From contig JAKUTI010000105.1 in the NCBI GenBank assembly GCA_022448765.1, positions 1-8,533 of the forward strand: DNA of 8,533 nt. Direction: 5' to 3'. Below, one piece after another: positions 7,043 through 8,533 of the stretch (position 1 is its first letter; each line of letters opens with the position of its first letter). The stretch comes from Pseudomonadales bacterium (lineage in GTDB: Bacteria > Pseudomonadota > Gammaproteobacteria > Pseudomonadales > Azotimanducaceae). The notes below the pieces were generated by a model. The model was not told the DNA's origin. It saw only the letters and a program-made list of their open reading frames with translations, and searched no databases. The translations under genes were made by a program, and so were the position numbers.

Positions 7043-8314
7043 ATGGGCGATAACAAAATGCTAGAACTACCTGCTGGGGATCCGAGCGCGTTGGGCTTTA
7101 TTCCTGGGCGCCTTAATAAAATCAGCAGCATGATCGATACCGAGGTGGATGCAGGGAGATTGCCGGGCGCTGCGACCATCGTGTTACGTCAGGGTAAGGT
7201 CGTGCACTCGCACGTCAGTGGAAAACTCGACGTGGAACGTCCAGCGTCCATTTCGACTGATACCCTATTTCGGCTGTGGTCTCAGACCAAACCGATGACG
7301 GCGGTCGTCCTACTGGCACTCTTCGAGGATGGTGAATTCTTGCTCGACGAGCCGGTTTCAAAATGGATTCCTGAATTTGCGAGCTCGAGTGTTTTCAATC
7401 TTGCGCCCGCCGCGGAGAAAGTGCGGGGCAACTACGTCCCGACCGAGCCTGCACGACGAGAAATCACGATTTTTGATCTTCTCACCATGACTTCCGGTTT
7501 ACCGTCGCACGCACGAACACCCGTCATGTATGCACCCATTTGGCAACAGGCACAAGGGGGATCAGGACAGTCTCCGGGCGATACGCGTATCAACGATCCA
7601 GCGCTGGATTACGATGACATGGTTACCCGGCTTGCGGAAATGCCCCTGCATTCACAACCCGGTGCAATATGGAATTACGGTTCAGACTTCGATGTGCTGT
7701 CACTTTTCCTGACGCGAGTCTCCGGTAAGGATCTAGAGTCGCTATTCCAAGAAAAACTTCTTGGGCCACTAGGTATGAATGATTCTTCTTTTTACTGCAG
7801 CGCAGAAAACCTCGATCGACTTTCGACCGAGCACCGATGGAATTCGGTGGATGAAAAACTCATTGTCCGCGACCCGCCGGAGACCGCAGAAAAGGCCGGG
7901 CGTGCTGAACGGCGTTTAATGTCTGGCAACGGGATGTTCGGTGGTTTAGTGAGCTCTCCACGGGACTTTGCCCGGTTCGCACAAATGCTCGCGAACGATG
8001 GGGAGTTGGATGGCGCGCGTATTCTCGGCCGCAAGACCGTCGAACTGATGCGAACGAACCACCTTGGTGACCGCAGCATTAACGTGTACGCGCCGAACTA
8101 TGGTTTTGGTCTGGGTGTCTTCGTGCGCAAGTCCATTGGGTCGAGCTTTCTGCCCGGCTCAGCAGGGGCCTTCGGCTGGGCCGGCGCCGCCGGCACCTGG
8201 TTTTTTGTCGATCCCAAAGAGGAACTTGTTGGGATGTTCTTTACCCATGTATTCGGCTTTATGTTCCCGACCGCCGTGCAGTTCGAAAAGATGACCTATG
8301 AAGCACTTTCTTAA
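7043..8314 (+). CDS. Class C beta-lactamase-fold serine hydrolase (EstB/LovD-like esterase or transesterase)
   Basis: A 423-residue protein of the penicillin-binding-protein-like transpeptidase/beta-lactamase superfamily. The nucleophile motif is SQTK (S80, K83), preceded by LFRLW and followed by PMTAVVLLALFEDGE, as in family VIII carboxylesterases. The second motif is YGS (Y212, S214). LLTMTSGLPSH (146-156) is also typical. The third motif, KTG or HTG in beta-lactamases, is WAG (379-381) in GWAGAAGTWFFVDP. This resembles the WGG of EstB-type esterases and argues against true beta-lactamase activity. There is no signal peptide, so it is probably cytoplasmic, as expected for an esterase or acyl-transferring tailoring enzyme and not for a periplasmic lactamase. 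Start: a GTG at 7031 would add four residues but lacks a ribosome site; ATG 7043 has AGGTG (7029-7033) nine bases upstream. Relative length and motifs indicate an intact gene. The substrate is unknown. Confidence 0.9.
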   Translation: MGDNKMLELPAGDPSALGFIPGRLNKISSMIDTEVDAGRLPGAATIVLRQGKVVHSHVSGKLDVERPASISTDTLFRLWSQTKPMTAVVLLALFEDGEFLLDEPVSKWIPEFASSSVFNLAPAAEKVRGNYVPTEPARREITIFDLLTMTSGLPSHARTPVMYAPIWQQAQGGSGQSPGDTRINDPALDYDDMVTRLAEMPLHSQPGAIWNYGSDFDVLSLFLTRVSGKDLESLFQEKLLGPLGMNDSSFYCSAENLDRLSTEHRWNSVDEKLIVRDPPETAEKAGRAERRLMSGNGMFGGLVSSPRDFARFAQMLANDGELDGARILGRKTVELMRTNHLGDRSINVYAPNYGFGLGVFVRKSIGSSFLPGSAGAFGWAGAAGTWFFVDPKEELVGMFFTHVFGFMFPTAVQFEKMTYEALS

Positions 8315-8438
8315 GCCATAGTAGCCAAGCTTTACGAGGATTTTCATCAACGAACGGATTTATATCGGATACCGTTAATCGCGCTAGAGAGCGTTCAATC
8401 TGGGCTTGCATAGGACGTAATCCCTGCCGCGCCCGAAA
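8315..8438. other. Intergenic region after the serine hydrolase gene
   Basis: No gene is supported here. A 4-base perfect stem CGCT/AGCG (8382-8393) is present, but without a T-tract, so it is not called as a terminator. Confidence 0.3.
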
Positions 8439-8533
8439 TTAGCTGCTCCGTTCGGATTGCCAGAACTCGTTTAACTCAGCCACTGAGGGCAAGGGTGGAG
8501 AGTTAGCTCCCGTCACCCCTTCAAAGATGCATG
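8439..8533 (-). CDS. Possible 3' end of an unidentified leftward gene (partial)
   Basis: One minus-strand frame is open from the right edge to a TAA at 8441-8439, giving 30 residues that end ELNEFWQSERSS. The composition is protein-like, third codon positions are about 63% G/C, and the other two minus frames stop near the edge. A run of 30 open codons is not statistically strong, roughly a one-in-four chance event. If real, the gene converges on the serine hydrolase gene. No family can be recognised. An imperfect inverted repeat (8491-8521) overlaps it. Confidence 0.25.
   Translation of the reverse strand, partial: CIFEGVTGANSPPLPSVAELNEFWQSERSS

Noticed and set aside
7043..8314. Class C beta-lactamase resistance gene
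   Set aside because: There is no signal peptide and no KTG/HTG motif; the WAG motif fits esterases.
8469..8506. Integron attC-like site (GTTTAAC at 8469-8475 with GTTAGCT nearby)
   Set aside because: The second element does not fit GTTRRRY, and the arms do not form the required structure.
8491..8521. Imperfect hairpin as an intrinsic terminator
   Set aside because: The AAGGGTG/CACCCCTT arms contain a bulge, the interior pairing is broken, and no T-tract follows.

Overview
The window looks like bacterial chromosome, probably from a proteobacterium. Genes are short and intron-free with Shine-Dalgarno starts, and the base composition is mid-50s % GC by eye. The protein families resemble those in accessory regions of marine or environmental proteobacteria, but nothing here fixes the species. 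There is no rRNA, tRNA, CRISPR array, insertion sequence or phage gene.

Layout, left to right. (1) The 5' part of a phytanoyl-CoA dioxygenase (PhyH)-type Fe(II)/2-oxoglutarate oxygenase runs leftward off the edge from a TTG start at 411. (2) Divergent from it is a small RidA/YjgF-family protein (531-905) that lacks the family's substrate-binding arginine. (3) A second PhyH-type oxygenase (1206-2108, +) converges on a third (2155-3033, -). These two are clearly related to each other. (4) Upstream of the third oxygenase on the same strand is an 881-residue phosphotransferase (3318-5963, -). It has the rifampin-phosphotransferase/PigC architecture: N-terminal ATP-grasp domain, central substrate domain, C-terminal phosphohistidine domain. 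(5) A 425-base divergent region follows, rich in short inverted repeats. (6) Rightward genes are a GNAT N-acetyltransferase (6389-6814) and a class-C beta-lactamase-fold serine esterase/transesterase (7043-8314). (7) The right edge may hold the 3' end of another leftward gene.

The gene set (three PhyH-type oxygenases, a Rid protein, an ATP-dependent dikinase, an acyltransferase and a cytoplasmic serine esterase) reads as small-molecule tailoring, degradation or detoxification. Each family assignment is well supported. That they form one pathway is inference: strands alternate and gaps are mostly 100-400 bases, so this is not a single tight operon. The best candidate for something undescribed is the dikinase together with the oxygenases.
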